DNA of 64,000 bases from Micromonospora sp. WMMD1082. GTDB taxonomy: Bacteria; Actinomycetota; Actinomycetes; Mycobacteriales; Micromonosporaceae. The notes beneath the pieces were generated by a model. The model saw only the letters and a list, made by a program, of their open reading frames with translations, did no database searches and had not been told where the DNA came from. The number at the start of each line of letters is the position of its first letter. Within the stretch, counting starts at the first letter, position 1. The translations under genes and the position numbers were made by a program. The DNA is taken from NCBI RefSeq assembly GCF_029626175.1, contig NZ_JARUBM010000002.1, positions 2,931,001-2,995,000 of the forward strand. The letters run 5' to 3'. Below, piece after piece: positions 37,260 to 46,661 of the stretch.

Positions 37260-37285
37260 GCAGTAGTTGGACGTACGATTGCGCC

Positions 37286-38290
37286 GTGACGAAACGGCTA
37301 ACCGAGGTGGCTCGCAAGGCGGGCGTCAGTGAGGCGACCGTGAGCCGGGTGCTCAACGGCCGCGGTGGCGTGGCCGAGGCGACCCGGACCGCGGTGCTCA
37401 CCGCCCTGGACGTGCTCGGTTACGAGCGGCCCAGCAAGCTGCGCGGCGAACGGGCCCGGCTGGTGGGGCTGGTCCTGCCCGAGTTGCAGAACCCGATCTT
37501 CCCGGCGCTGGCCGAGGTGGTCACCGGCTCGCTGGCCCAGCGCGGGTTCACCCCGGCGCTCTGTGCCCGCACCATCGGCGGCGTCTCCGAGTCGGCGTAC
37601 GTCGAGATGCTGCTGGACCACCAGGTCTCCGGCGTCATCTTCGCCGGTGGGTCGTACGCGCTGGCCGACGCCGCACACGAGCACTACCGGCGGCTGACCG
37701 ACCGGGGTCTGCCGGTGGTGCTGGTCAACGCCGGCGTGGACGAGCTGGGCTTCCCCCGGGTCTCCACGGACGACGCGGTGGCGGTGGAGCAGGCGTACGG
37801 GCACCTGCACTCGCTGGGCCACGAGCGGATCGGCCTGGTGCTCGGGCCGGAGGACCACGTGCCGTCGCGGCGCAAGCTGGACGCGATGCGGCAGGTCGCG
37901 GGCTGGGCGGCGGCCGACGACGAATGGGTGGCCCGCTCCAGCTTCTCCATGGAGGGCGCCCGGGTCGCGGCGACCAAGCTGGTCGACCGGGGCGTCTCCG
38001 GGATCATCTGCGCCAGTGACGTGCTCGCCCTGGGCGCGATCCGCGCGGTGCGCCGGCTCGGCCGCTCGGTGCCGGACGACGTCTCGGTGGTCGGCTACGA
38101 CGACTCCGCGTTCATGACCTGCACCGACCCGCCGCTGACCACCGTGCGGCAGCCCATCGAGACGATGGGGCAGGCGGCGGTGGACCTGCTGGTCACCCAG
38201 ATCGAGGGTGGCGGGGTGCTCGCCGACGAGCTGCTCTTCGAGCCCGAACTGGTGGTGCGCGGATCCACCGCGCCCACGCCGCGGCGCTGA
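37286..38290 (+). CDS. LacI-family transcriptional regulator
   Basis: 334 residues: N-terminal LacI HTH (RLTEVARKAGVSEATVSRVLNGRGGVA) and a periplasmic-binding-like sensor domain (from about 60; VGLVLPELQNPIF). Immediately upstream of the sugar ABC and glucanase genes, so it most likely represses them until an oligosaccharide binds. Starts with GTG 37286. The shared TTTGCAG motifs at 37257 and 38437 are candidate half-sites. Confidence 0.93.
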   Translation: MTKRLTEVARKAGVSEATVSRVLNGRGGVAEATRTAVLTALDVLGYERPSKLRGERARLVGLVLPELQNPIFPALAEVVTGSLAQRGFTPALCARTIGGVSESAYVEMLLDHQVSGVIFAGGSYALADAAHEHYRRLTDRGLPVVLVNAGVDELGFPRVSTDDAVAVEQAYGHLHSLGHERIGLVLGPEDHVPSRRKLDAMRQVAGWAAADDEWVARSSFSMEGARVAATKLVDRGVSGIICASDVLALGAIRAVRRLGRSVPDDVSVVGYDDSAFMTCTDPPLTTVRQPIETMGQAAVDLLVTQIEGGGVLADELLFEPELVVRGSTAPTPRR

Positions 38291-38545
38291 GCCCGGCCAG
38301 GCCTTCCACTTCGTAACGACCCTTCCGGCCGTCGACCGCTGCCCGCGGTCGGCGGCCCGGTCGTCGTGGGCTCTGCCGTCGGGCGGGCTCGGCCGCCGTG
38401 CGGCTCTGTCGGTATCTACCGCCCAGCAGTCGAATATTTGCAGGATCAGATCGAAACCTTGCTGAGATGAGTCGCACTGGCTACAGTGACCCCACTCACA
38501 CCTGGCCTCCATGCAGACACACCCCGTTCCCGAAGGGATGGACAG

Positions 38546-39925
38546 ATGTCCGTACCGCAATACCGGAAGGCGGCGGCGCTGACGCTCGTGGCCGGCCTGG
38601 GGCTCAGCCTCACGGCCTGCTCCACGAAGAGCGACGACGCGAGTAACGATGCGAGCGGCAAGGTCACCATCACCGTCGACTGCCAGCCGGTCGGCGCCCA
38701 GAAGGAGCTGCTGCAGAACTGGAACGAGGACGTCGCCGAGTTCCAGCGGCAGAATTCCGACATCGTCATCAAGAGCGTCAGCGTCGGCGAGCAGTGCAAC
38801 AACCCGCCCGACTTCACCGCCCGCCTCGCCGGCGGCACGGTGACCGACGTCTTCTACGGATACATGACCGACGTCCAGCAGGTGCTCGACTCGGGCCAGG
38901 CACTGGACATCACCGAGTTCGCCACCGCGGAGACGATCCCCACCTGGGACAGCGTCGACCCGGCACTCAAGGAGGTCTTCACCGACGGCGGCAAGCTCTA
39001 CGCCATCCCGGTGAAGAACTACTCGATGGGCCTGGTCTACAACAAGGTGCTGTTCCAGCAGGCCGGGCTCGACGTGAACAACCCGCCCAAGACGTGGCCC
39101 GAGGTCCGGGACGCCGCCAAGAAGATCGCGGCGCTCGGCAACGGCATCGCCGGCTACGCGGAGTACAGCGCCGGCAACACCGGCGGTTGGCACTTCACCT
39201 CCCTGCTCTACTCGCAGGGCGGCCGGGTGCTGACCGAGGACGGCACGAAGGCCGACTTCAACAACGCCCTGGGCCGGCAGGTGCTGCAGAACCTCAAGGA
39301 CATGCGGTACGGCGACGACAGCATGGGCGACCGTCAGCTGCTCCAGTGGGGTGACCTGCTGACCAACGCGGGCGCCGGCAAGGTCGGCATGTTCATCGGC
39401 GCGCCGGATACCACCCAGGCGATCGTCAGCCAGTTCCAGGGGAAGTTCGAGGACTGGGCGATGGGTCCGCTGCCCGGTCAGGACGGCCCGGCAAAGGGGA
39501 CGCTCGGTGGTGGCGAGGGTTACTTCTTCAAGAAGGACCTGACCCCGGATCAGGTCAGGGCGGGTCTGAAGTGGATCGCGTACCAGAAGCTGACCCCGGG
39601 CAAGGGCCAGTTCGACTACGTCCGGGCCAAGCCGCAGAACTACCCGGTCGGTCTGCCGCAGCCGCTGCTGTTCACCAACGGCAGCGACGCGCAGCAGCAG
39701 GAGCTGGAGCTGCGCAAGGCCAACGCGAACGTCGACACCGCGAACTTCGCGGTCTTCGAGGCGAACCCGGTCCCGATCAAGGGTGAGCCGCGCAACGCGC
39801 AGGCGATCTACGCGGTGCTCGACGCGGCGATGTCCGGGGTGCTGACCAACCCGAACGCGAACATCGACGCGCTGCTCAAGACGGCCGAGGACAAGGTCAA
39901 CCAGCTCCTCGCCGCGCAGAGCTGA
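38546..39925 (+). CDS. Sugar ABC transporter substrate-binding lipoprotein
   Basis: 459 residues of the maltose-type (family 1) binding proteins. Lipobox LSLTAC anchors Cys25 or nearby. LYAIPVKNYSMGLVYNKVLFQQAGLD and TWPEVRDAAKKI are family-typical. Position before two MalFG-like permeases and a GH13 enzyme suggests uptake of alpha-gluco-oligosaccharides. No ATPase gene is in the cluster; a shared MsiK-type ATPase elsewhere is likely. ATG 38546 lies about 10 bp after GAAGGGATGG. Confidence 0.93.
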   Translation: MSVPQYRKAAALTLVAGLGLSLTACSTKSDDASNDASGKVTITVDCQPVGAQKELLQNWNEDVAEFQRQNSDIVIKSVSVGEQCNNPPDFTARLAGGTVTDVFYGYMTDVQQVLDSGQALDITEFATAETIPTWDSVDPALKEVFTDGGKLYAIPVKNYSMGLVYNKVLFQQAGLDVNNPPKTWPEVRDAAKKIAALGNGIAGYAEYSAGNTGGWHFTSLLYSQGGRVLTEDGTKADFNNALGRQVLQNLKDMRYGDDSMGDRQLLQWGDLLTNAGAGKVGMFIGAPDTTQAIVSQFQGKFEDWAMGPLPGQDGPAKGTLGGGEGYFFKKDLTPDQVRAGLKWIAYQKLTPGKGQFDYVRAKPQNYPVGLPQPLLFTNGSDAQQQELELRKANANVDTANFAVFEANPVPIKGEPRNAQAIYAVLDAAMSGVLTNPNANIDALLKTAEDKVNQLLAAQS

Positions 39926-39932
39926 GCCGAGC

Positions 39933-39962
39933 GGGTGGGGGTCGCCGCGCCGACCCCCACCC
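39933..39962 (+). terminator. Intra-operon stem-loop after the binding-protein gene
   Basis: GGGTGGGGGTCG (39933-39944) and CGACCCCCACCC (39951-39962), a perfect 12-bp stem with a 6-nt loop, 8 bp after the stop and 45 bp before the permease start. Typical of partial attenuation or mRNA protection that keeps binding protein in excess of permease. Confidence 0.75.
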
Positions 39963-40006
39963 CCGGCCCCGCAACCGTCCGGTCACCGACGTCACCAGGA
40001 GTTGCC

Positions 40007-40963
40007 TTGGCGATCACCTCCGCCCCGGCTGCCGCCAGAGCAGCGGGTCGCCCCGCACCGCCGCCCCCGGCCGGACAACGGCGGGCGAGCCTGGGCCGCA
40101 AGGTACGGGACAATCTCACCGGGCACGCGTTCCTGATCGGTGCGGTGCTCTGCTTCGCGCTCTTCTCCTGGTACCCGATGGTGCGCGGCGTCGTGATGAG
40201 CTTCCAGCGCACCCGACGCGGCGAGACCACCTGGGTCGGCTGGGACAACTACCTCCGGATCCTCGACGACCCCAGCTTCTGGACCGCCTGGAAGAACACC
40301 TTCTACTTCACGGTGCTCGCGCTCGTCCTCGGGTACGCGGTGCCGTTCTTCGTGGCGATCCTGCTCAACGAGTTCCGGCACGCCAAGGGGTACCTGCGGA
40401 TCCTGGTCTACCTGCCGGTGATGCTGCCGCCCGCCTCCGCGCTCTTCCTGTTCAAGTTCTACGCGTACGACCCCAGCGACGCCGGGCTGTTCAACGCGAT
40501 CCTCAAGGCGGTGGGCCTGCCCACCTCGCAGTGGATGCAGTCGCCCGAGATGACCATGCCGGCCATGGTGATCGCGTCGACCTGGATGAACATGGGCAGC
40601 GCGGTGTTGATCTACCTGGCCGCGTTGCAGAACATCCCCGGTGAGCTCTACGAGGCGGCCGAGCTGGACGGCGCCGGGATCTGGCGGCGGATCCTGCACG
40701 TGACCATCCCGCAGACCCGGCTGATCCTCGCGCTGCTGGCGATGCTTCAGATCGTCGCCACCATGCAGCTCTTCATCGAGCCGCTGATCCTGGCCAACGG
40801 CGCGGGCGCGGAGGACTCGGCGACCTCGGTCGCGTACCTCATCTATCAGCACGGGTTCTTCCAGAACGACCTCAACGGCGCCGCGGCGCTCGGCGTGATC
40901 ATGCTCGTGGTCCTCGCCGGCTTCTCCGCCGTCTACCTGCGGCTGACCGCGAGACAGGACTAG
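40007..40963 (+). CDS. Sugar ABC transporter permease (MalF-like)
   Basis: 318 residues with six membrane helices after an Ala/Pro-rich N-terminus. The EAA loop for ATPase contact is EAAELDGAGIWRRILHVTIPQ. First of two permeases. TTG 40007 is the likely start, with AGGAG 6 nt upstream; no ATG or GTG gives a better fit. Confidence 0.9.
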   Translation: MAITSAPAAARAAGRPAPPPPAGQRRASLGRKVRDNLTGHAFLIGAVLCFALFSWYPMVRGVVMSFQRTRRGETTWVGWDNYLRILDDPSFWTAWKNTFYFTVLALVLGYAVPFFVAILLNEFRHAKGYLRILVYLPVMLPPASALFLFKFYAYDPSDAGLFNAILKAVGLPTSQWMQSPEMTMPAMVIASTWMNMGSAVLIYLAALQNIPGELYEAAELDGAGIWRRILHVTIPQTRLILALLAMLQIVATMQLFIEPLILANGAGAEDSATSVAYLIYQHGFFQNDLNGAAALGVIMLVVLAGFSAVYLRLTARQD

Positions 40964-40974
40964 GACGGACGCCC

Positions 40975-41862
40975 ATGGCACAGGATTACGGGACCCGGAC
41001 CCTCATCTCCCAGGCGCAGCTGCGGCGCGGCCCCGGCCGGGCGCTCTACTGGACGGTGCTCGCCGTCGTGGTCGTCGGTTTCACGCTGGTCTTCCTCGGC
41101 CCGCTCTACTGGATGGTCACCGGCGCGCTCAAGTCCGGCCAGGAGATCGCGCAGACGCCACCGTCGCTGTTCCCGCAGGATCCGCAGTGGCAGAACTACG
41201 CCGACGCGTGGCACAACCTTGCGCTGGCCAAGCTGCTGTTCAACACCTTCTACTACGCCACCGGAGCGGTGCTGTTCCAGCTGGTCTTCGACACCGCCGC
41301 GGCGTACTCCCTGTCGAAGCTCCGCCCGGTGCTGGGCAACGTCATCCTCGGCCTGATGCTGGCGACGCTGATGATCCCGGCGATGGTGCTCATCGTCCCG
41401 CAGTACGTGACCGTGATCGACCTGCCGATCCTGCACATCAGCCTGCTCGACTCGCCGTTCGCCATCTGGCTGCCGCTGGTCGCCAACGCGTTCAACATCT
41501 TCCTGCTCAAGCGGTTCTTCGACTCGATCCCGGAGGACCTGATGGCGGCGGCGCTGATGGACGGGGCGAGCCCGCTGCGGACCCTCTGGTCGATCGTCCT
41601 GCCGATGTCGCGCCCGATCCTCGGCGTGGTCTCGATCTTCGCGGTGACCGCGGTCTGGAAGGACTTCCTCTGGCCGAAGCTGGTCATGCCGTCGCCCGAG
41701 ACCCGGACGGTCAGCGTCGGCATCTACGCCTTCGCCGGCGGTACGCCCATGAACGTGGTGATCGCCGCATCGGTGATCGCCGCGATACCGACCGTCATCA
41801 TCTTCCTGATCTTCCAGCGGAACATCATGTCCGGCCTGACCACCGGCGGCCTCAAGGGATGA
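40975..41862 (+). CDS. Sugar ABC transporter permease (MalG-like)
   Basis: 295 residues, six membrane helices, EAA loop AAALMDGASPLRTLWSIVLP. Forms the membrane channel with the preceding permease. Starts 11 bp after it, and its stop overlaps a possible ATG of the GH13 gene. Confidence 0.92.
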   Translation: MAQDYGTRTLISQAQLRRGPGRALYWTVLAVVVVGFTLVFLGPLYWMVTGALKSGQEIAQTPPSLFPQDPQWQNYADAWHNLALAKLLFNTFYYATGAVLFQLVFDTAAAYSLSKLRPVLGNVILGLMLATLMIPAMVLIVPQYVTVIDLPILHISLLDSPFAIWLPLVANAFNIFLLKRFFDSIPEDLMAAALMDGASPLRTLWSIVLPMSRPILGVVSIFAVTAVWKDFLWPKLVMPSPETRTVSVGIYAFAGGTPMNVVIAASVIAAIPTVIIFLIFQRNIMSGLTTGGLKG

Positions 41863-41888
41863 CCCTCAAACCCAGAAAGCAGGTGCTC

Positions 41889-43526
41889 GTGTCCACAACA
41901 GACAGTGGTCCGTGGTGGCGTGGAGCGGTGATCTACCAGGTCTACCCGCGCAGCTTCGCCGACGGCGACGGCGACGGGACCGGCGACATCGCCGGCATCC
42001 GGTCCCGGCTGAGCTACCTGTCCGCGCTCGGCATCGACGCGATCTGGTTCAGCCCCTGGTACCCGTCTCCGATGGCGGACGCCGGCTACGACGTGGCCGA
42101 CCATCGCGACATCGACCCGGTGTTCGGCAGCCTCGCCGAGGCGGAGGCGCTGATCGCGGAGGCGCACGCGCTCGGCATCAGGACGATCGTCGACGTGGTG
42201 CCGAACCACTGCTCCGACGCGCACCCCTGGTTCCAGGCGGCCCTGGCCGGCGGTCCGGACGCGCCCGAGCGGGACCTCTTCTGGTTCCGTCCCGGCCGGG
42301 GCCCCGACGGCGACCAGCGCCCCACCGACTGGATCGGCGAGTTCGGCGGCCCGACCTGGACCCGGACCACCAACCCGGACGGCACCCCCGGAGACTGGTA
42401 CCTGCACCTCTTCGCCCCCGAGCAGCCGGACTTCAACTGGGACCACCCCCGGGTACGCGCCGAGTTCGAGGACATCCTGCGGTTCTGGTTCGACCGGGGG
42501 GTGGACGGCATCCGCATCGACTCGGCCGGCCTGCTGGTCAAGGACGCCACGCTGCCCGAGATCGTGGCGGAGCGGCCGCACCCGTTCCACGACCTCGACG
42601 GGGTGCACGAGATCTACCGGAGCTGGCGGCGGGTCGCCGACGCGTACCCCGGCGACCGGGCCCTGATCGGTGAGGTGTGGCTGCCGGACCGGCAGCGGTT
42701 CGCCAACTACCTGCGCCCGGACGAGCTGCACGCCGCGTTCAACTTCGACTTCCTCGGCTGCGCCTGGGACGCGGCGGCGCTGCGCGAGAGCATCGACGGC
42801 ACGCTGAACGCCCACGCGCCCGTCGGCGCGCCCGCCACCTGGGTGCTCTCCAACCACGACGTCACCCGGCACGTCACCCGCTACGGCCGGGCGGACACCA
42901 CGTTCAGCTTCGCGGCCAAGCGCGAGGGTGTCCCCACCGACCTGGAACTGGGCACCCGCCGGGCGCGGGCCGCCGCGCTGCTGTCGCTGTCGCTGCCCGG
43001 CGCCGCCTACGTCTACCAGGGCGAGGAGCTGGGCCTCTGGGAGGTCGAGGACATCCCCCGCGCGCTCCGCCAGGACCCGATGTTCGTCCGGTCCGGCGGG
43101 ATCGATCCCGGCCGGGACGGCTGCCGGGTGCCGCTGCCGTGGGCCGGTGACGTGCCGCCGTTCGGCTTCAGCCCGGACGGCGCGAGCGCCCCGCCGTGGC
43201 TGCCCCAGCCGGCCGACTGGAAGGACCGGACGGCCCGGGCGCAGGCCGGCGACCCGCACTCGATGCTGGAGCTGTACCGGGCGGCGATCGCCATCCGGCG
43301 TACCGAGGCGGCGCTCGGCGACGGCGGGCTGACCTGGCTGCCCGCACCGGAGAGCGTGCTGGCGTTCCGGCGGGAACCCGGCTTCACCTGCCTGGTCAAC
43401 CTCTCCGGCGCGACGGTGCCGCTGCCGCCGCACACCGGGCAACTGCTGGCCAGCGGCCCACTCGACGACGACCGGCTGCCCCCGGACACCGCCGTCTGGC
43501 TGCGTACGCCGGACGAACCCGCATAG
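41889..43526 (+). CDS. GH13 alpha-glucosidase
   Basis: About 545 residues, no signal peptide, so intracellular. GH13 regions: WWRGAVIYQVYPRSF at the N-terminus, DVVPNHCSD, nucleophile GIRIDSAG (Asp near 211), acid/base IGEVW (Glu near 262) and LSNHDVTRH. Closest to alpha-glucosidase or oligo-1,6-glucosidase. It would split imported gluco-oligosaccharides. Start GTG 41889 gives the family N-terminus; ATG 41859, overlapping the permease stop, is an alternative. Last gene of the operon, followed by a strong terminator. Confidence 0.92.
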   Translation: MSTTDSGPWWRGAVIYQVYPRSFADGDGDGTGDIAGIRSRLSYLSALGIDAIWFSPWYPSPMADAGYDVADHRDIDPVFGSLAEAEALIAEAHALGIRTIVDVVPNHCSDAHPWFQAALAGGPDAPERDLFWFRPGRGPDGDQRPTDWIGEFGGPTWTRTTNPDGTPGDWYLHLFAPEQPDFNWDHPRVRAEFEDILRFWFDRGVDGIRIDSAGLLVKDATLPEIVAERPHPFHDLDGVHEIYRSWRRVADAYPGDRALIGEVWLPDRQRFANYLRPDELHAAFNFDFLGCAWDAAALRESIDGTLNAHAPVGAPATWVLSNHDVTRHVTRYGRADTTFSFAAKREGVPTDLELGTRRARAAALLSLSLPGAAYVYQGEELGLWEVEDIPRALRQDPMFVRSGGIDPGRDGCRVPLPWAGDVPPFGFSPDGASAPPWLPQPADWKDRTARAQAGDPHSMLELYRAAIAIRRTEAALGDGGLTWLPAPESVLAFRREPGFTCLVNLSGATVPLPPHTGQLLASGPLDDDRLPPDTAVWLRTPDEPA

Positions 43527-43529
43527 CCC

Positions 43530-43571
43530 GGCGCGGTGCCGGCGGCTCCGTCCCGCCGCCGGCACCGCGCC
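43530..43571 (+). terminator. Strong operon terminator
   Basis: GGCGCGGTGCCGGCGGC (43530-43546) and GCCGCCGGCACCGCGCC (43555-43571): a perfect 17-bp stem with an 8-nt loop, starting 3 bp after the GH13 stop. Confidence 0.9.
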
Positions 43572-43682
43572 GCCGACCCGCCCGCCGACCCTGCCCGCCC
43601 GCACCGACAAGGAGGTACCCGCACCACCGGCACGCCGCACCCACGGGGGAACTGGCCACCTGAGGAAAGGGAGAGCCCGCTC

Positions 43683-46559
43683 ATGGCCGACCACGCCGCC
43701 CCGCACCATCACCCACCCGGAAACCGGATCCGTACGACGCTCGCCGCGCTCACCGGCACCGCGCTCGTCGCCGCCTCGATCTCGGTCGTCACCCTCACCA
43801 CCACCGCGACCCCGGCCCACGCCGCCGGGCTCTCGCCGTTCGACATCGTCGGTCGGGGCGCCACCGTCCCGTTCATCGAGCACGAGGCCGAGAACGCCGC
43901 GCACAACGGCACCCGGATCGGCCCGGACCGGCGCTACGGCACCCTGCCGTCCGAGGCCAGCGGCCGGGAGGCGGTCACCCTCGACGCGGTCGGGGAGTAC
44001 GTCGAGTTCACCCTGACCGCCCCGGCGAACGCGATCACCTTCCGCTACAGCATCCCGGACAACGCCGCCGGCACCGGCCGGGACGCCACCATCGACCTGC
44101 GGGCGAACGGCACGCTGGTCAAGGCGGTGCCGGTGACCTCGAAGTACGGCTGGTACTACGGCGGCTACCCGTTCAACAACAACCCGGGCGACATCAACCC
44201 GCACCACTTCTACGACGAGGCCCGGACGCTCTTCGGCACCACGTACCCGATCGGCACGAAGATCCGGCTCCAGGTCTCGTCGACCGCGCAGTCGCCGACC
44301 TTCACCATCGACCTGGCCGACTTCGAGGTGGTCGCCGCGCCGATCGCCAAGCCGGCGAACGTGCTGGACGTGGTGACCGACTTCAGTGCCGACCCGACCG
44401 GCGCCACCGACTCCACCGCCCGGTTCCAGGCCGCCGTGGACGCCGGCCGGGCCCAGGGGCGTACGGTCTGGATTCCGCCGGGCACCTTCACCCTCTGGGA
44501 CCACGTGGTCGTCGACGGGGTGACCCTGCGCGGCGCCGGTCCGTGGCATTCGGTGCTCGGCGGCCGGCATCCCACCGACCGCAAGCGCGCCGCCGGCATC
44601 TACGGCAAGTACGTCAACGGCGGCGGTTACCGGGGCGAGATCCGGCCGCACGAGGCCGGCGGGCCCAGCCGCAACGTGGTGCTGCGGGACTTCGCCATCA
44701 TCGGTGACATCCGGGAACGGGTCGACGAGGACCAGGTCAACGCCATCGGCGGGGCGATGTCGGACTCCGTGGTGGACAACCTCTGGCTCCAGCACACCAA
44801 GGTCGGTGCCTGGATGGACGGCCCGATGAACAACTTCACCATCCGCAACAGCCGGATCCTGGACCAGACCGCGGACGGGGTGAACTTCCACTGGGGTGTC
44901 ACCAACTCCACGGTGACCAACACCTTCGTCCGCAACACCGGCGACGACGCGCTGGCCATGTGGGCGGACACCGTCCCGAACGTGGGCAACTCGTTCACCC
45001 ACAACACCATCGGCGTGACCATCCTCGCCAACCACCTGGTCACCTACGGCGGACGGGACATCCGGATCACCGACAACGTGACCGCCGACTCGGTCACCAA
45101 CGGTGGCGGCATCCACGTGGCCAACCGGTACACCGGGGTTAACGGACCGACCACCGTCGCCGGCACCATCACGGTCGCCCGCAACACGCTGATCCGCAAC
45201 GGCAACTCCGACTACAACTGGCAGTTCGGCGTCGGCGCGATCTGGTTCTCCGCGTTGAACGAGCCGATCCAGAACGCCTCGATCGTGGTCACCGACACCG
45301 ACATCCTGGACAGCTCCTACGCGGCGCTGCACTGGATCGAGGGCGCCACCAGCGGGATCAGCTTCACCAACGTACGCATCGACGGCGCCGGCACGTACGC
45401 CCTCCAGGTGCAGGCGCCCAGCCAGGTCTCGTTCACCAACGTCCGGGCCACCGGGATCGCGCAGGCCAACCCGATCCACAACTGCGTGGGCAGCGGCTTC
45501 CAGATCACCCAGGGTGCCGGCAACTCGGGCTGGTACACCGCCAACCCGTACTGCGGGCCGTGGCCGGAGCCGCAGTGGGGTGGTGGCCCGACCAGCCCGC
45601 CGCCCACCTCGCCCCCGCCCACCACCCCGCCACCGACGACGCCGCCACCCACCACGCCCCCACCGACCACGCCGCCGCCGGCCGGCGGGAACCTGGCCCA
45701 GGGCCGACCGGTCGTCGCGTCCAGCCACCACCAGACCTACCTGGCGGCCAACGCGGTCGACGGCAACGCAAGCACGTACTGGGAGAGCGTCAACAACGCC
45801 TTCCCGCAGACGCTGACCGTCGACCTGGGTACGGCCCGTTCCGTCGACCGGGTGGTGCTGAGGCTGCCCGCCGGGTGGGAGCGGCGCACCCAGACGCTCG
45901 CGGTGCTCGGCTCCACCGACGGCAACTCGTGGAGCACGCTCGCCGGTTCGGCGGGACGGGTCTTCGACCCGGCCAGCGGCAACAGCGTCTCGATCAACGT
46001 GCCCGCCGGGGAGCGCCGGTTCGTGCGGCTCAGCATCACCGGCAACACCGGCTGGCCGGCGGGCCAGGTCGCCGAGTTCGAGGTGTACGGCGGCAGCACC
46101 CCGCCACCCACCACCCCGCCGCCCACCACCCCGCCCCCGGCCGGCAACCTGGCGCTCGGTCGCCCGGTCACGGCCACCAGCCACGTCGACGTGTACGCGG
46201 CCGGCAACGCGGTGGACGGCAACGCGAACACCTACTGGGAGAGCGTCAACAACGCCTTCCCGCAGACCCTCACCGTGGACCTGGGCACCGCCCGGCAGGT
46301 GGGTCGGGTCGTGCTGAAGCTGCCACCGTCGCCGGCCTGGCAGACCCGTACCCAGACGCTGTCGGTGCTCGGCTCCACCGACGGCAACTCCTGGAGCACC
46401 CTCGCCGGATCGGCCGGGCGCACCTTCGACCCGGCCACCGGCAACACCGTGTCGATCAGTCTGCCCGCCGGTGAACGCCGGTTCGTGCGGTTGAACGTCA
46501 CCGGCAACACCGGCTGGCCGGCGGGCCAGGTCGCCGAGTTCGAGGTGCACGCCTCCTGA
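43683..46559 (+). CDS. Secreted GH87-like alpha-1,3-glucanase with two discoidin domains
   Basis: 958 residues. Signal peptide 1-47; CBM35/6-like sandwich about 50-220 (EHEAENAAHNG); right-handed beta-helix about 222-625; Pro/Thr linker about 636-666; discoidin (F5/8C) domain about 668-802; linker; second discoidin about 822-958. In the helix, NAIGGAM, LQHTKVGAWMDGP, TADGVNFHWG and VRNTGDDALAMW match my recollection of GH87 mycodextranase/alpha-1,3-glucanase active-site rungs with paired Asp. Likely hydrolyses fungal or dental-type alpha-1,3-glucan outside the cell. Such proteins are often mislabelled adenylyl cyclase. ATG 43683 follows AAAGGGAG. Confidence 0.82.
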   Translation: MADHAAPHHHPPGNRIRTTLAALTGTALVAASISVVTLTTTATPAHAAGLSPFDIVGRGATVPFIEHEAENAAHNGTRIGPDRRYGTLPSEASGREAVTLDAVGEYVEFTLTAPANAITFRYSIPDNAAGTGRDATIDLRANGTLVKAVPVTSKYGWYYGGYPFNNNPGDINPHHFYDEARTLFGTTYPIGTKIRLQVSSTAQSPTFTIDLADFEVVAAPIAKPANVLDVVTDFSADPTGATDSTARFQAAVDAGRAQGRTVWIPPGTFTLWDHVVVDGVTLRGAGPWHSVLGGRHPTDRKRAAGIYGKYVNGGGYRGEIRPHEAGGPSRNVVLRDFAIIGDIRERVDEDQVNAIGGAMSDSVVDNLWLQHTKVGAWMDGPMNNFTIRNSRILDQTADGVNFHWGVTNSTVTNTFVRNTGDDALAMWADTVPNVGNSFTHNTIGVTILANHLVTYGGRDIRITDNVTADSVTNGGGIHVANRYTGVNGPTTVAGTITVARNTLIRNGNSDYNWQFGVGAIWFSALNEPIQNASIVVTDTDILDSSYAALHWIEGATSGISFTNVRIDGAGTYALQVQAPSQVSFTNVRATGIAQANPIHNCVGSGFQITQGAGNSGWYTANPYCGPWPEPQWGGGPTSPPPTSPPPTTPPPTTPPPTTPPPTTPPPAGGNLAQGRPVVASSHHQTYLAANAVDGNASTYWESVNNAFPQTLTVDLGTARSVDRVVLRLPAGWERRTQTLAVLGSTDGNSWSTLAGSAGRVFDPASGNSVSINVPAGERRFVRLSITGNTGWPAGQVAEFEVYGGSTPPPTTPPPTTPPPAGNLALGRPVTATSHVDVYAAGNAVDGNANTYWESVNNAFPQTLTVDLGTARQVGRVVLKLPPSPAWQTRTQTLSVLGSTDGNSWSTLAGSAGRTFDPATGNTVSISLPAGERRFVRLNVTGNTGWPAGQVAEFEVHAS

Positions 46560-46561
46560 CT

Positions 46562-46600
46562 CGTGGGTGGGCCCCGGCTGCCGATCGGGGCCCACCCACG
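46562..46600 (+). terminator. Terminator between the two glucanase genes
   Basis: CGTGGGTGGGCCCCG (46562-46576) and CGGGGCCCACCCACG (46586-46600), a perfect 15-bp stem, 3 bp after the first glucanase stop. The second gene therefore probably has its own promoter in the following 60 bp or is reached by read-through. Confidence 0.88.
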
Positions 46601-46661
46601 CCGCAAGAGCACCACACCCCGCAACGCCTCTCCACGTCCCGGAAGAAGGTGTCGATCCCCC

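Noticed and set aside
45600..45680. Repeated CCACCGACCACGCC-like units, at first glance a repeat array
   Set aside because: They encode the Thr-Pro linker of the glucanase; there are no spacers, so this is not CRISPR.
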